Origin: Lysobacter sp. | Lineage (GTDB): Bacteria; Pseudomonadota; Gammaproteobacteria; Xanthomonadales; Xanthomonadaceae | Assembly (NCBI GenBank): GCA_027306995.1 | Contig: DAHUXS010000003.1 | Span: 1-64,000, forward strand | Length of the DNA: 64,000 nt | Reading direction: 5' to 3' | Shown here: positions 44,100 through 54,003 of the stretch, piece by piece | Position numbering within the stretch: position 1 is the first letter of the stretch | How the letters are laid out: each line of letters begins with the position of its first letter | The notes under the pieces: model-generated | The model's database searches: none | Told to the model about the DNA's origin: nothing | The model's input: only the letters and a program-made list of their open reading frames with translations | Made by a program: the position numbers and the translations under genes

Positions 44100-44270
44100 T
44101 TACGGAATCTGATCGCCATTGTCGGCGCGATCGATTTCGCGCGATCCGCCGATCGTCGTGTACTGATATGTCGAGGAAAGCATCTCGTTCTTGCCCGCCT
44201 CGTTAAGTTCGACATTCGAAGTCATGTCGATGGCGACGAGCCTGCCTAGCAAACGCTGTTCAGAATTCAT
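44100..44270 (-). CDS. Candidate graspetide precursor peptide, 56 aa
   Basis: MNSEQRLLGRLVAIDMTSNVELNEAGKNEMLSSTYQYTTIGGSREIDRADNGDQIP; GAGGA RBS; flanked by a 5'UTR hairpin and terminator-like hairpin; Ser/Thr then Asp/Glu in the C-terminal third; next to the ATP-grasp ligase. Absent from the supplied ORF track because of its length. Confidence 0.72.
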   Translation of the reverse strand: MNSEQRLLGRLVAIDMTSNVELNEAGKNEMLSSTYQYTTIGGSREIDRADNGDQIP

Positions 44271-44289
44271 GGAAATTCCTCAGGATGGG

Positions 44290-44308
44290 TGCGACCAAGG
44301 CGGTCGCA
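44290..44308 (-). promoter_or_regulatory. Inverted repeat in the 5' region of the precursor ORF
   Basis: TGCGACC-AAGGC-GGTCGCA, perfect 7 bp arms, ends 20 nt upstream of the precursor ATG. Confidence 0.5.
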
Positions 44309-44473
44309 GAAACAATCTAGGCACAGGCTCGATACTGGGTCTAGCTGGTAGAATTACGAGGTCGGGTCGTGGTTTTTCTGTAAGGAATTTTGCGGCGCGG
44401 CAAGATTGGCGATTGAATCCGCCAGCTGTGCCCCCCATTTACCAGCATCCTCCTCCAGACAGGTGATTTCCCA

Positions 44474-44968
44474 ATGCCCCTGACCGCCACCATCGACACC
44501 GACCGCGGCCCGATCAAGCTCGAGCTGTACGCCGACAAGGCGCCGTTGACCGTCGCCAATTTCGTCAACCTGGCCAAGCGCGGCTTCTACGACGGGCTGA
44601 ACTTCCACCGCGTCATCAATGATTTCATGATCCAGGGCGGTTGCCCGCTCGGCACCGGCACCGGCGGCCCGGGCTATCGCTTCGAGGACGAAACCAACAA
44701 CGGCGTGCGCCACGAGCGCGGCGTGATCTCGATGGCGAATGCTGGCCCGAACACCAACGGCAGCCAGTTCTTCGTCACCCACATCAAGACCGACTGGCTG
44801 GACGGCAAGCACACCGTGTTCGGCAAGGTGCTGGAAGGCCTCGACGTGGTCGACGCGGTGAAGCAGGGCGACACCATCAAGTCGATCCGCATCGAAGGCG
44901 ATGCCGACGCGGCGCTCGCTGCCAAGGCCGATCGCGTGGCGGAGTGGAACAAGACGCTGGCTGCATGA
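44474..44968 (+). CDS. ppiB: Peptidyl-prolyl cis-trans isomerase, cyclophilin type
   Basis: [45 protein letters not shown]. Confidence 0.95.
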   Translation: MPLTATIDTDRGPIKLELYADKAPLTVANFVNLAKRGFYDGLNFHRVINDFMIQGGCPLGTGTGGPGYRFEDETNNGVRHERGVISMANAGPNTNGSQFFVTHIKTDWLDGKHTVFGKVLEGLDVVDAVKQGDTIKSIRIEGDADAALAAKADRVAEWNKTLAA

Positions 44969-45137
44969 TCACAGCGGCCCGCGCGACCAGCGCGGGCCGC
45001 TAGCGCGTTCGCGCGCTCCAGCCCTTGCGGCATGCGGGTTTCTGCAATGTTGCACTGCGGCGATTGTGCTAACATTTTCGGCTTCCCGAGGGCGAAATTT
45101 CTGCCTTCCCGACAGGTGAATCCGGAGACCGTTCCCC

Positions 45138-46337
45138 ATGCCTCAACTGTCCCAGCGCATCGGCCGCGCCAAGCCCAGTGCCATCATGCAGGTGGCCGAG
45201 AAAGCCAAGGCGCTGAAAGCCGCCGGTCGCGACATCATCAGCTTCTCGATCGGTGTTCCGAACTTCCTGCCGGGCCAGCATGTGTATGACGCCGCGCGCG
45301 ACGCGCTGTCGCACGACAGCGGCCAGTACGGCAGCAATCGCGGTTCCGATGCGCTGATCGCCGCCTTCCTCAAGCACATCGAGCAGGTCGGCCTGACCGG
45401 TTACACGGCGGCCAACTGCGCCACCGGCATCGGCGCCAAGCACGTGATCTACAACCTCGCCGAAGCGCTGCTCGACGAGGGCGACACCATCGCCTTCGCC
45501 GCGCCGTACTGGACCAGCTATCTCGACATCGCCGACATCGTCAACGCGAAGATCGACCTGCTGGAATGCCCGCCGTCGCAGGACTACAAGCTGACGCCGG
45601 CGCAACTCGACGCCGCGCTGGCGAAGAAGCCGCGGGTGTTCCTGTTCAACAATCCGAACAACCCGACCGGCATGGTCTACACGAAGGACGAGATCAGCGC
45701 GCTCGCCGACGTGATCGCCAAGCACCCGGACACCTGGGTGATCACCGACGACATCTACAACCGCATGGTGTTTGACGGCATCGGCTACCACAACTTCGTG
45801 CAGGCGCGCCCGGAGCTGAAGGAGCGTGTGATCTTCATCGATTCGCTGTCCAAGACTTACGGCATGCCCGGTTGGCGCGTCGGCTTCATGGCCGGTCCGG
45901 AAACGGTCGCGAAGGCGGTGGTGACGATGAATTCCAACCACATCACCAACCTGCCGGAAGTGACCACCGCGGCGGCGATCGCCGCGCTCAGCGGTCCGCA
46001 GGACGTGCCGACCGAGAAGTGCGCGGAGTTCCAGGCCAAGCGTGACCAGGTGATGGCGGTGATGAACGCGATTCCAGGTGTCGTCTGCCCGCGTCCGCAG
46101 GGCGCGTTCTACGTGTTCCCGGACGTCAGCGCGTATTTCGGCAAGTCGCATGGCGGCAAGGTGATCGCCAACGACATCGAACTGTGCAATGCGCTGCTCG
46201 AAGCCAAGGGCGTGGCCTGCGTGCCGGGCTCGGCCTTTGGCGAGCCGCGCGCGCTGCGCATCAGCTACACCTGCCCGACGCCACAGCTGGCGCCCGGCCT
46301 GCAACGTTTCCAGGAATTCTTCGCGGAATTGTCCTGA
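45138..46337 (+). CDS. Pyridoxal phosphate-dependent aminotransferase (aspartate aminotransferase family)
   Basis: FSIGVPNF..., [33 protein letters not shown]. Confidence 0.9.
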   Translation: MPQLSQRIGRAKPSAIMQVAEKAKALKAAGRDIISFSIGVPNFLPGQHVYDAARDALSHDSGQYGSNRGSDALIAAFLKHIEQVGLTGYTAANCATGIGAKHVIYNLAEALLDEGDTIAFAAPYWTSYLDIADIVNAKIDLLECPPSQDYKLTPAQLDAALAKKPRVFLFNNPNNPTGMVYTKDEISALADVIAKHPDTWVITDDIYNRMVFDGIGYHNFVQARPELKERVIFIDSLSKTYGMPGWRVGFMAGPETVAKAVVTMNSNHITNLPEVTTAAAIAALSGPQDVPTEKCAEFQAKRDQVMAVMNAIPGVVCPRPQGAFYVFPDVSAYFGKSHGGKVIANDIELCNALLEAKGVACVPGSAFGEPRALRISYTCPTPQLAPGLQRFQEFFAELS

Positions 46338-46362
46338 ACCCCACAAACATCGGAGTACACAC

Positions 46363-47346
46363 ATGAAAGCACCCGTTCGCGTTGCCGTTACCGGCGCCGC
46401 TGGCCAGATCGGCTACGCCCTGCTGTTCCGCATCGCTTCCGGCGAAATGCTCGGCAAGGACCAGCCGGTCATCCTGCAGATGCTCGAGCTGCCACTCGAC
46501 AAGGCGCAGGCCGCGCTCAAGGGCGTGATGATGGAGCTCGAGGATTGCGCGTTCCCGCTGCTGGCCGGCATGGTCGGCACCGATGATCCGGAAGTCGCGT
46601 TCAAGGACGCCGACTACGCACTGCTGGTCGGCGCGATGCCGCGCGGCCCGGGCATGGAACGCAAGGACCTGCTACTGAAGAACGCCGAGATCTTCACCGT
46701 GCAGGGCAAGGCGCTGAACAAAGTCGCCAGCCGTAACGTCAAGGTGCTGGTGGTTGGCAATCCGGCCAACACCAATGCCTACATCGCCATGAAGTCGGCG
46801 CCGGACCTGCCGGCGAAGAACTTCACCGCGATGCTGCGCCTCGACCACAACCGCGCGCTGTCGCAGCTGGCGAACAAGGCGAATGTCGCCGTCGCCGACA
46901 TCAAGAAGCTGACCGTGTGGGGCAACCACAGCCCGACGATGTATCCGGACTATCGTTTCGCGATCGTCGGCGGCAAGTCGTTGAAGGACATGATCAACGA
47001 TCAGGACTGGAACGCGAATACCTTCATCCCGACCGTCGGCAAGCGTGGTGCGGCGATCATCGAGGCGCGCGGCCTGTCGTCGGCGGCGTCGGCGGCGAAC
47101 GCGGCGATCGACCACATGCACGACTGGGCGCTCGGCAGCAACGGCGAGTGGGTGACGATGGGCGTGCCGTCCGACGGCAGCTACGGCATTCCGGAAGGCA
47201 TCATCTACGGCGTGCCGGTGATCACCGCGAACGGCGAATACACCCGCGTTGAAGGTCTGGAAATCGACGACTTCAGCCGCGCCGCGATGAACAAGACGCT
47301 GGCGGAACTGGAAGAAGAGCGTGCTGGCGTCGCCCACCTGCTCTGA
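46363..47346 (+). CDS. mdh: Malate dehydrogenase
   Basis: [51 protein letters not shown]. Confidence 0.96.
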   Translation: MKAPVRVAVTGAAGQIGYALLFRIASGEMLGKDQPVILQMLELPLDKAQAALKGVMMELEDCAFPLLAGMVGTDDPEVAFKDADYALLVGAMPRGPGMERKDLLLKNAEIFTVQGKALNKVASRNVKVLVVGNPANTNAYIAMKSAPDLPAKNFTAMLRLDHNRALSQLANKANVAVADIKKLTVWGNHSPTMYPDYRFAIVGGKSLKDMINDQDWNANTFIPTVGKRGAAIIEARGLSSAASAANAAIDHMHDWALGSNGEWVTMGVPSDGSYGIPEGIIYGVPVITANGEYTRVEGLEIDDFSRAAMNKTLAELEEERAGVAHLL

Positions 47347-47370
47347 ATCTTCCAGGATTGAGAGTCGAAA

Positions 47371-47402
47371 AAAACGCCGGGGAAACCCGGCGTTTTGTTT
47401 TT
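47371..47402 (+). terminator. Rho-independent terminator after mdh
   Basis: AAAACGCCGGG-GAAA-CCCGGCGTTTTGTTTTT. Confidence 0.9.
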
Positions 47403-47413
47403 CGCATACTGAT

Positions 47414-48160
47414 TCAGTGGTGCGCGTGCTCGAGGCAGAGCACGTGGTTCCAGCTGCACAAATCATCGACCAGTTGCTTTTCATCGGCGAGGATCTTCGC
47501 CTTCTCGGTTTCGCCGATCATCTGGATGAAATAGCTCTGCTCGGCATTGCCTTGCCGGTCGACGAAAGGCCATTGCAGGCTGGCGCTGTCCGCGAGATCC
47601 GGTTTGGCCGCGATATCGGCATTGGTGACGCCGGGGGCATAGAACATCAGGTGTGGCATCGCCATGGTGTGCAGAGCGAAGTCGGGCGGCCCTTTGGCGC
47701 GCATCAATGGTGCGACCATGTAGGAAAGACCGGCTTTTGACGGTGCGCGGTAGATCTTCGCCTGGTAGCGGCGTTCCACTTCGCTCTTGATCGTGGCAGC
47801 GGTCTTGCCGTCCGCGCGCAAGCTGGCGACATCCATGATCACCTTCAGCAGCGTGCCGCTGCCGGCCTTGTCGTAGCACAGCGGAACGAAGACGTCGTCG
47901 CGCAATTCGTTCCATTCCCAGACGGTGCGTTCGACCAGGCAGCTCACACCATTCGTTCCCTGGCGCGACAGTCGATAGCCTTTCGCCGGATCGAGCAGCC
48001 AGACCGTTGCGCCCTCGCGCAGGGCAGGCGGCAATGCGCTGAGCGCGAAGCGCGTCTCGAGTTGCGCCGGCATCGGCGCGAACCGCGATTCACCAGCACG
48101 GGCGAGCGACGATCCGATGCACGACAGGGTCAACGCTGCGAGAAAGATTCCGGATTTCAC
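47414..48160 (-). CDS. Exported hypothetical protein
   Basis: 248 aa with signal peptide MKSGIFLAALTLSCIGSSLARAG; no family recognised. Confidence 0.75.
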   Translation of the reverse strand: MKSGIFLAALTLSCIGSSLARAGESRFAPMPAQLETRFALSALPPALREGATVWLLDPAKGYRLSRQGTNGVSCLVERTVWEWNELRDDVFVPLCYDKAGSGTLLKVIMDVASLRADGKTAATIKSEVERRYQAKIYRAPSKAGLSYMVAPLMRAKGPPDFALHTMAMPHLMFYAPGVTNADIAAKPDLADSASLQWPFVDRQGNAEQSYFIQMIGETEKAKILADEKQLVDDLCSWNHVLCLEHAHH

Positions 48161-48181
48161 GACGGACTCCTTTCGTTCGGA

Positions 48182-48640
48182 TCAGAGACGCGGACCGAGT
48201 TCGTCGAGGAAGCTGGTCCAGCCCTGTTCGTGCGCGGCGGCAAGCTCTTCGTTCGGCAGCCCGTCATGGGTCAGCGTCAGTTCGGTCTTGCCGTCGCGCT
48301 CGGCGAATTCGAGCAGCACCACCGATTCCTTGCCCTGCGTCCATTCGCTGACCCAGGTGAATTCGAGCGCGCGCGGAGCGTCGACGCGCAGGTAACGGCC
48401 ATAGTGCGGATTGATCTTCTCCATCCCGCGCATTTCGAGATAGAACAGGCCACCGGGACGAACATCGGCGCTGGCGTACTCGCCCTTGGTCAGCCACGCG
48501 CTGATGCTCGCGGGATCGGTCCAGGCGCGAAACACTTTTTCCGGCTTGGCGTCGTAGTTGCGGACGACGCGAATCGAACTCGGGCCCATCACCTGGACGT
48601 TGCGGCCCTGCATCTGCACTGCATTTTTCAAGGCATTCAT
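48182..48640 (-). CDS. SRPBCC (AHSA1/START-like) domain protein
   Basis: RVVRNYDAKPEKVFRAWTDPASISAWLTKGEY...GGLFYLEMRG. Confidence 0.88.
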   Translation of the reverse strand: MNALKNAVQMQGRNVQVMGPSSIRVVRNYDAKPEKVFRAWTDPASISAWLTKGEYASADVRPGGLFYLEMRGMEKINPHYGRYLRVDAPRALEFTWVSEWTQGKESVVLLEFAERDGKTELTLTHDGLPNEELAAAHEQGWTSFLDELGPRL

Positions 48641-48969
48641 GGTTGTTGCTCCTCATCGGGTTGGTTGGCAAGGAATTCGTCGAGCGCATCCAGTTTCTGG
48701 TTCCAGAAGCGTTCGTAGCGGGAAATCCAGCGGGCGACATCGCGCATCGGTTTGGCTCGCAGTTCGAGGTAGTGTTCGCGGCCCAGTTTTTCGCGCTGCA
48801 CGAGGCCGGAACGTTCCAGCACCTTGATGTGCTTGGACACCGCGTTCAGCGACATGTCGAAGGGCAGGGCGAGATCGGTGACGCGCGTGCGTCCGCGCGA
48901 CAGGCGCTGGACGATGCGACGACGCGTCGGATCGGAGAGGGCGGCAAAGGCGAGGTCGAGCGTGCTCAT
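48637..48969 (-). CDS. ArsR-family HTH transcriptional regulator
   Basis: ALSDPTRRRIVQRLSRGRTRVTDLALPFDMSLNAVSKHIKVLERSGLVQREKLGREHYLEL; overlaps the SRPBCC gene by 4 nt. Confidence 0.9.
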   Translation of the reverse strand: MSTLDLAFAALSDPTRRRIVQRLSRGRTRVTDLALPFDMSLNAVSKHIKVLERSGLVQREKLGREHYLELRAKPMRDVARWISRYERFWNQKLDALDEFLANQPDEEQQP

Positions 48970-49097
48970 GACTATATTCAACCAAATGGATGAATGTTTG
49001 TCAAGACGGGGAAAACAGAGCTGGTGGAAGGGGTTTCGAGACAAAAAAGAAACCCCGCTCGCGCGGGGTTTCTTCGATATGCAACTGGCGACAAGAC

Positions 49098-51578
49098 TTA
49101 TTTCGTCGAGGCCTGCGGCGCCGGCGCGTTCTTCACGTAACGATCGAACCAGGTCAGCATTTCGTACACCTCCTGTTCGTTCGATTCCATCGCGGTGTAC
49201 CAGTGCGGCTCGTAGGGCAGCATCACCAGGCGCGTGGTGCCGCCGAGGCCGCGGATCGCCTGGAACAGCTTGGGGCCCTGGATCGGCTCGGTGCCGGGAT
49301 TGGCGTCGTCCATGCCGTGCATGATCAGGAGCGGGGACTTGATCTTGTCGGCATGGAAGAACGCGGATGCCTGTTCATACACCGGCGTCGCTGCCCATAG
49401 CGAACGTCGTTCGTTCTGGAAACCGAACGGCGTCAGCGTCTTGTTGTAGCTGCCGCTGGTGGCAACGCCGGCGCGGAACAGGTTGGTGTGGGCGAGCAGG
49501 TTGGCCGTCATCAACGCACCGTGGCTGTGGCCGGTGACACCGATGCGATCGCGATCGACTACGCCGAGTTCCACCGCCTTGTCGACCGCGGCCTGGGCAT
49601 CGGCGACGAGCTGGTCCATGTAGGTGTCATAGGCCGACTTGGGATCGCCGACGATCGGGAACGCCGCGTTGTCGATGATCGCGTAACCGGCGAGCAGCAA
49701 CAGGCGATAGCCGCGCAGGAAGTCGAAGGTCTTCTGCGAGCCGCTGACCTGGCCGGCCTTGGACGGGTCGGCGTAGTCGAGCGGATAGGCGTAGAGCACG
49801 GCGGGAATGCGCGTGCCTTCCTTGTAGCCGGGCGGCGTGTACAGCGTGAACGAGAGATCGACGCCGTCCTTGCGCTTGTAGGTCACCAGGCGCTTCTTGA
49901 CGCCACGCACCTGTGGCATCGGATCGGCGATGTGGGTCACCGGCGTGGTCGAATTCGCGTAGGCGGCTTCGCCATCGGCAGCGGTCGTCGCCGCGCCCAG
50001 TGTCGCCATGAAGACGTTGGGCGGATCGACCGGTGATTGCTTCGACACCAGGAAGCGGGTGCCGCCCGGCAACACCGAGCCGACGCGCTCGTAAGCATCG
50101 GCGCTGCTGCGGAACAGGCGTTCGGTCTTGCCGCTGGCGAGGTCGTAGCGATCGAGGAAGGGACGGTCGCCCTGCGGCGACGAGCCATTGCCGCGCAGGT
50201 AGACCTTGCCGCCGTCTTCCTGCACGACTACCGCGCCATTCGGCTGGCGCTGCATCACCAGCGAACCGGGCGCTTTGTATTTCTCGTCGGTGGAATAGTC
50301 CCAGACGACTTTCGGCGCCTTGCCGGGTGACGCGACATCGATGCGGGTGACGCGGATCCAGTGCTTGTTGGCGTCGTATTCGTAGACGAAGGGCTCGTCG
50401 CCCTGCGCCAGCCATGACATGCCACTGAAACGCTGCGGCGTGCGCATGACTTCGGTCGCCTTCGCGGTGAACGGTGCAGCCTGCATCATCACCTTGTCGC
50501 GGTTCGGCACACTGGCCTTCCAGTCGCCGCCATCGAGGGCTTCCGCCCAGATCAGCGTTGCCGGCGCATTCGCGCGCCAGCCGAAATCACGTGGACCGGT
50601 GGGCACACCGCCGACCGGAACGCGATCGGCGACCGGCGAGGTGTCGATCACTTTCACGCTGCCGTCGCCGGTATCCAGCACCGACGTGTCCTTGGCGAAA
50701 CGCTCCCAGGTAGTGACGTAGGAGTACGGGCGCTTCAAGGTCTCGAACAGAACGTGTTTGCCATCCGGCGCGATATCGATGCCGGCGATCGCGGCGGGCT
50801 TGCCGTACGACGTGATCTTGCCGGTGGCGACGTCGACCTTGGCAAGTTGCGAGGTGGTGTAGTAGTCGAACAGCGCTTCGTCTTCGGGGCCGGTCAGGGT
50901 GTCGCGCGACTCGTAGGTGCTGCTTTCGCCCTTGCCACCCAGAGATTCCTTGATCTCCGGCGCGATCGGCGCTTCGCTGCGGGAAGGCGCGGTACCGAGA
51001 TTCGCCGGAACCTGCTTGACCAGCAGCGTGTTGCCGCCGTCCAGCCACTGGATATCGCTGTCGAGGATGGTGTTGAGGACGACGCCATCGATGCGGTGCG
51101 CGCTGGCGCTGGCAACATCGCCGACCCACAGTTCGACGTGATCGGCGACGGTGTTGTTGAAGGCGAAGCGTTTGCCATCGGGCGACCAGCCCGGCATGCC
51201 GAGGCAGGAACCGGCGGGCAGGGCGATCTTGCGTTCCTTGCCGCTGGCGATGTCGATCAGGCTGAAGCCTTCCAGGCAGGTACGGATGCCGTATCCGTTC
51301 GAGGCATCATGGCGGGCATGGGTGCGGGGCTCGACGCGAACGCCGCCCAGCTTGAGATAGGGCTCGGCGACACGCTTGATCGACGGGTACTGCGCCTGCT
51401 GCACCATCAGCAGGGTGCGATTGCCGGGATCGGCGAGTGCCGACGGCGGCAGCGGCGTATGCATCGTGCCGAGGATCGGCTCCGGCGGCTTGTTGTAGCC
51501 GGTGGCGGCGAACGACGGTGTGGTGCACAGCGTAATGGCGAGCGCGACCGCACCCGGTAGCAGGCGTTGGCGTGACAT
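49098..51578 (-). CDS. S9-family (prolyl oligopeptidase-like) exported serine peptidase
   Basis: 826 aa, signal peptide; GVTGHSHGALMTANLLAHTNLFRAGVATSGSYNKTLTPFGFQNERRSLW, catalytic Asp region HGMDDANPGT. Confidence 0.88.
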   Translation of the reverse strand: MSRQRLLPGAVALAITLCTTPSFAATGYNKPPEPILGTMHTPLPPSALADPGNRTLLMVQQAQYPSIKRVAEPYLKLGGVRVEPRTHARHDASNGYGIRTCLEGFSLIDIASGKERKIALPAGSCLGMPGWSPDGKRFAFNNTVADHVELWVGDVASASAHRIDGVVLNTILDSDIQWLDGGNTLLVKQVPANLGTAPSRSEAPIAPEIKESLGGKGESSTYESRDTLTGPEDEALFDYYTTSQLAKVDVATGKITSYGKPAAIAGIDIAPDGKHVLFETLKRPYSYVTTWERFAKDTSVLDTGDGSVKVIDTSPVADRVPVGGVPTGPRDFGWRANAPATLIWAEALDGGDWKASVPNRDKVMMQAAPFTAKATEVMRTPQRFSGMSWLAQGDEPFVYEYDANKHWIRVTRIDVASPGKAPKVVWDYSTDEKYKAPGSLVMQRQPNGAVVVQEDGGKVYLRGNGSSPQGDRPFLDRYDLASGKTERLFRSSADAYERVGSVLPGGTRFLVSKQSPVDPPNVFMATLGAATTAADGEAAYANSTTPVTHIADPMPQVRGVKKRLVTYKRKDGVDLSFTLYTPPGYKEGTRIPAVLYAYPLDYADPSKAGQVSGSQKTFDFLRGYRLLLLAGYAIIDNAAFPIVGDPKSAYDTYMDQLVADAQAAVDKAVELGVVDRDRIGVTGHSHGALMTANLLAHTNLFRAGVATSGSYNKTLTPFGFQNERRSLWAATPVYEQASAFFHADKIKSPLLIMHGMDDANPGTEPIQGPKLFQAIRGLGGTTRLVMLPYEPHWYTAMESNEQEVYEMLTWFDRYVKNAPAPQASTK

Positions 51579-51702
51579 GGCGGGATCTCCTCCTGGATCC
51601 GGCCCACGCTACACCAGCCCGCCGGCCGTTCTCCCTGCCGAAAGTCATGTCACTGCGCCACGGTCCCGGCTGGCTTAAAATTGTCCTTTTCCCGGAGTCC
51701 GC

Positions 51703-52605
51703 ATGAATTCCCCTGCCTCCGCCGGCGCCCTGGCTTCCAATGGAGCCAAGTTCCGCGCCGCCCTGTCCCAAGAAACCCCGTTGCAGGTGATGGGCGCCAT
51801 CACCGCCTACGCCGGCCTGATGGCCAAGCGCACCGGCTACAAGGCGCTGTACTTGTCGGGTGGCGGCGTCGCCGCCAACTCGCTGGGGATGCCCGACCTC
51901 GGCATCAGCACCATGGAAGACGTGCTGACCGACGCCCGTCGCATCGTCGACGCCACCGGCATGCCATTGCTGGTCGATATCGATACCGGCTGGGGCGGGG
52001 CGTTCAACATCGGCCGCACCATCCGCAATTTCGAGCGCATCGGCGTCGCCGCCGTCCACATGGAAGACCAGGTCGGGCAGAAGCGCTGCGGCCATCGTCC
52101 CGGCAAGGAAGTGGTGACCAAGGACGAGATGGTCGATCGCGTCAAGGCTGCGGTCGATGCCCGCACCGACGCCGGTTTCGTGATCATGGCGCGCACCGAT
52201 GCCGCCGCGGTCGAAGGCATCGATTCGGCGATCGAACGCGCGGTGGCCTATGTCGAGGCCGGCGCCGACATGATCTTCCCCGAGGCGATGAAGACCCTCG
52301 ACGAATACCGCAAGTTCAAGGCGGCGGTAAAAGTGCCGATTCTCGCCAACCTCACCGAGTTCGGCTCGACGCCGTTCTTCACCACCGACGAGTTGCGCGA
52401 CGCCGGCGTCGATATCGCCCTGTATTGCTGTGGCGCCTATCGCGCGATGAACAAGGCGGCGTTGAATTTCTACGAAACCGTGCGCCGCGAAGGCACGCAG
52501 AAGAACATCATCGACACGTTGCAGACTCGCGCCGAGCTGTACGACTTCCTCGGCTACCACGCCTACGAAGACAAGCTCGACCAGCTGTTCTCGCAGAACA
52601 AGTAA
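51703..52605 (+). CDS. prpB: Methylisocitrate lyase
   Basis: [42 protein letters not shown]. Confidence 0.93.
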   Translation: MNSPASAGALASNGAKFRAALSQETPLQVMGAITAYAGLMAKRTGYKALYLSGGGVAANSLGMPDLGISTMEDVLTDARRIVDATGMPLLVDIDTGWGGAFNIGRTIRNFERIGVAAVHMEDQVGQKRCGHRPGKEVVTKDEMVDRVKAAVDARTDAGFVIMARTDAAAVEGIDSAIERAVAYVEAGADMIFPEAMKTLDEYRKFKAAVKVPILANLTEFGSTPFFTTDELRDAGVDIALYCCGAYRAMNKAALNFYETVRREGTQKNIIDTLQTRAELYDFLGYHAYEDKLDQLFSQNK

Positions 52606-52620
52606 TCACAAGGACTCCCG

Positions 52621-53775
52621 ATGAGCGACAACACCAACCAAGTGCTTCCCAAGGTCAAGAAATCTGTCGCGCTGAGCGGCACCGCCGCCGGCAACACCGC
52701 GCTGTGCACGGTCGGCCGCAGCGGCAACGACCTGCATTACCGCGGCTATGACATCAAGGACCTGGCGACGCAATCGACCTTCGAGGAAGTCGCTCACCTG
52801 CTGGTGCACGGCTCGCTGCCGACCGCGTCGCAGCTCAAGGCCTATCGCACCAAGCTGAAGCGCCTGCGCGGCCTGCCGGCGATCGTCACCGATGCGCTGG
52901 AACTGGTGCCGGCCAATGCGCATCCGATGGACGTGATGCGCACCGGTTGCTCGGTGCTGGGCACGGTGCTGCCGGAACGCGAAGGCCATCCGGTCTCGGA
53001 AGCGCGCGACATCGCCGATCGCCTAATCGCCAGCTTCGGTTCGATGCTGCTGTACTGGTGGCACTTCACCCACAACGGCCGCCGCATCGATGTCGAAACC
53101 GATGACGAAACGACCGCCGCGCACTTCCTGCACCTGTTGCACGGCGAGCCACCGTCGGCGCTGCACGCGGATTCGCTCGACAAGTCGCTGATCCTCTACG
53201 CCGAGCACGAGTTCAATGCCTCGACCTTCACCGCGCGCGTGATCGCCGGCACCGGTTCCGACATGTACTCCTGCATCACCGGCGCGATCGGCGCGCTGCG
53301 CGGACCCAAGCACGGCGGCGCCAATGAAGTGGCGATGGACATCATCAGTCGCTATGGCACCGCCGACGAAGCCGAGGCTGACATCAAGGCGCGGATGGAG
53401 AAGAAGGAAATCATCATCGGCTTCGGCCATCCGGTGTACACCATCGGCGATCCGCGCAATCCGATCATCAAGGAAATCTCGCGCAAGCTGTGCAAGGACG
53501 GCGGCAACCAGACGCTGTTCGACGTCAGCGAGCGCATCGAGACGCTGATGTGGGACAGCAAGAAGATGTTCCCGAACCTCGACTGGTTCAGCGCATCGGC
53601 CTACCACATGATGGGCGTGCCGACCGCGATGTTCACCCCGCTGTTCGTGATCGCCCGCACCACCGGCTGGAGCGCGCACGTGATCGAGCAGCGCGAGGAC
53701 GGCAAGATCATCCGCCCGAGCGCCAATTACATCGGCCCGGAAGACCGCGCCTATACGCCCATTGGCAAGCGTTAA
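52621..53775 (+). CDS. prpC: 2-methylcitrate synthase
   Basis: Citrate synthase fold signatures; [20 protein letters not shown]; partner prpB. Confidence 0.92.
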   Translation: MSDNTNQVLPKVKKSVALSGTAAGNTALCTVGRSGNDLHYRGYDIKDLATQSTFEEVAHLLVHGSLPTASQLKAYRTKLKRLRGLPAIVTDALELVPANAHPMDVMRTGCSVLGTVLPEREGHPVSEARDIADRLIASFGSMLLYWWHFTHNGRRIDVETDDETTAAHFLHLLHGEPPSALHADSLDKSLILYAEHEFNASTFTARVIAGTGSDMYSCITGAIGALRGPKHGGANEVAMDIISRYGTADEAEADIKARMEKKEIIIGFGHPVYTIGDPRNPIIKEISRKLCKDGGNQTLFDVSERIETLMWDSKKMFPNLDWFSASAYHMMGVPTAMFTPLFVIARTTGWSAHVIEQREDGKIIRPSANYIGPEDRAYTPIGKR

Positions 53776-53848
53776 GGCAGGGCATAGCTGAATGGGGTAG
53801 ACTAAACGGGTTCGCGCACGGCGGATCCGTTTTCCAACCGGAATCCCC

Positions 53849-53982
53849 GCGGGGCTCCAAGCCCCGCCTTCCCACGCACGTCTCTCGTTGCGCCGACACG
53901 TTCCCGGATAATCGGGAGCGTCATACCCAGCACTCGCAGCGCGTCAGGAAAGCTCCGGGGCATCGCACGGCACAGGCCGTGC
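53849..53982 (+). promoter_or_regulatory. Structured 5'UTR of the DEAD-box helicase gene (three hairpins)
   Basis: GCGGGGCT-CCA-AGCCCCGC; TCCCG-GATAAT-CGGGA; GCACGGC-ACAG-GCCGTGC (53965-53982). Confidence 0.45.
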
Positions 53983-54003
53983 GAACACACTTTGGAGCAA
54001 ACA

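Noticed and set aside
44191-44466. 91-aa plus-strand ORF across the precursor region
   Set aside because: Antisense to the 56-aa candidate, no RBS or family; the minus-strand ORF has better RBS, hairpins and composition
49098-51578. S9 peptidase as leader protease of the graspetide
   Set aside because: About 5 kb away across ppiB, aminotransferase, mdh and others; exported; no evidence of association
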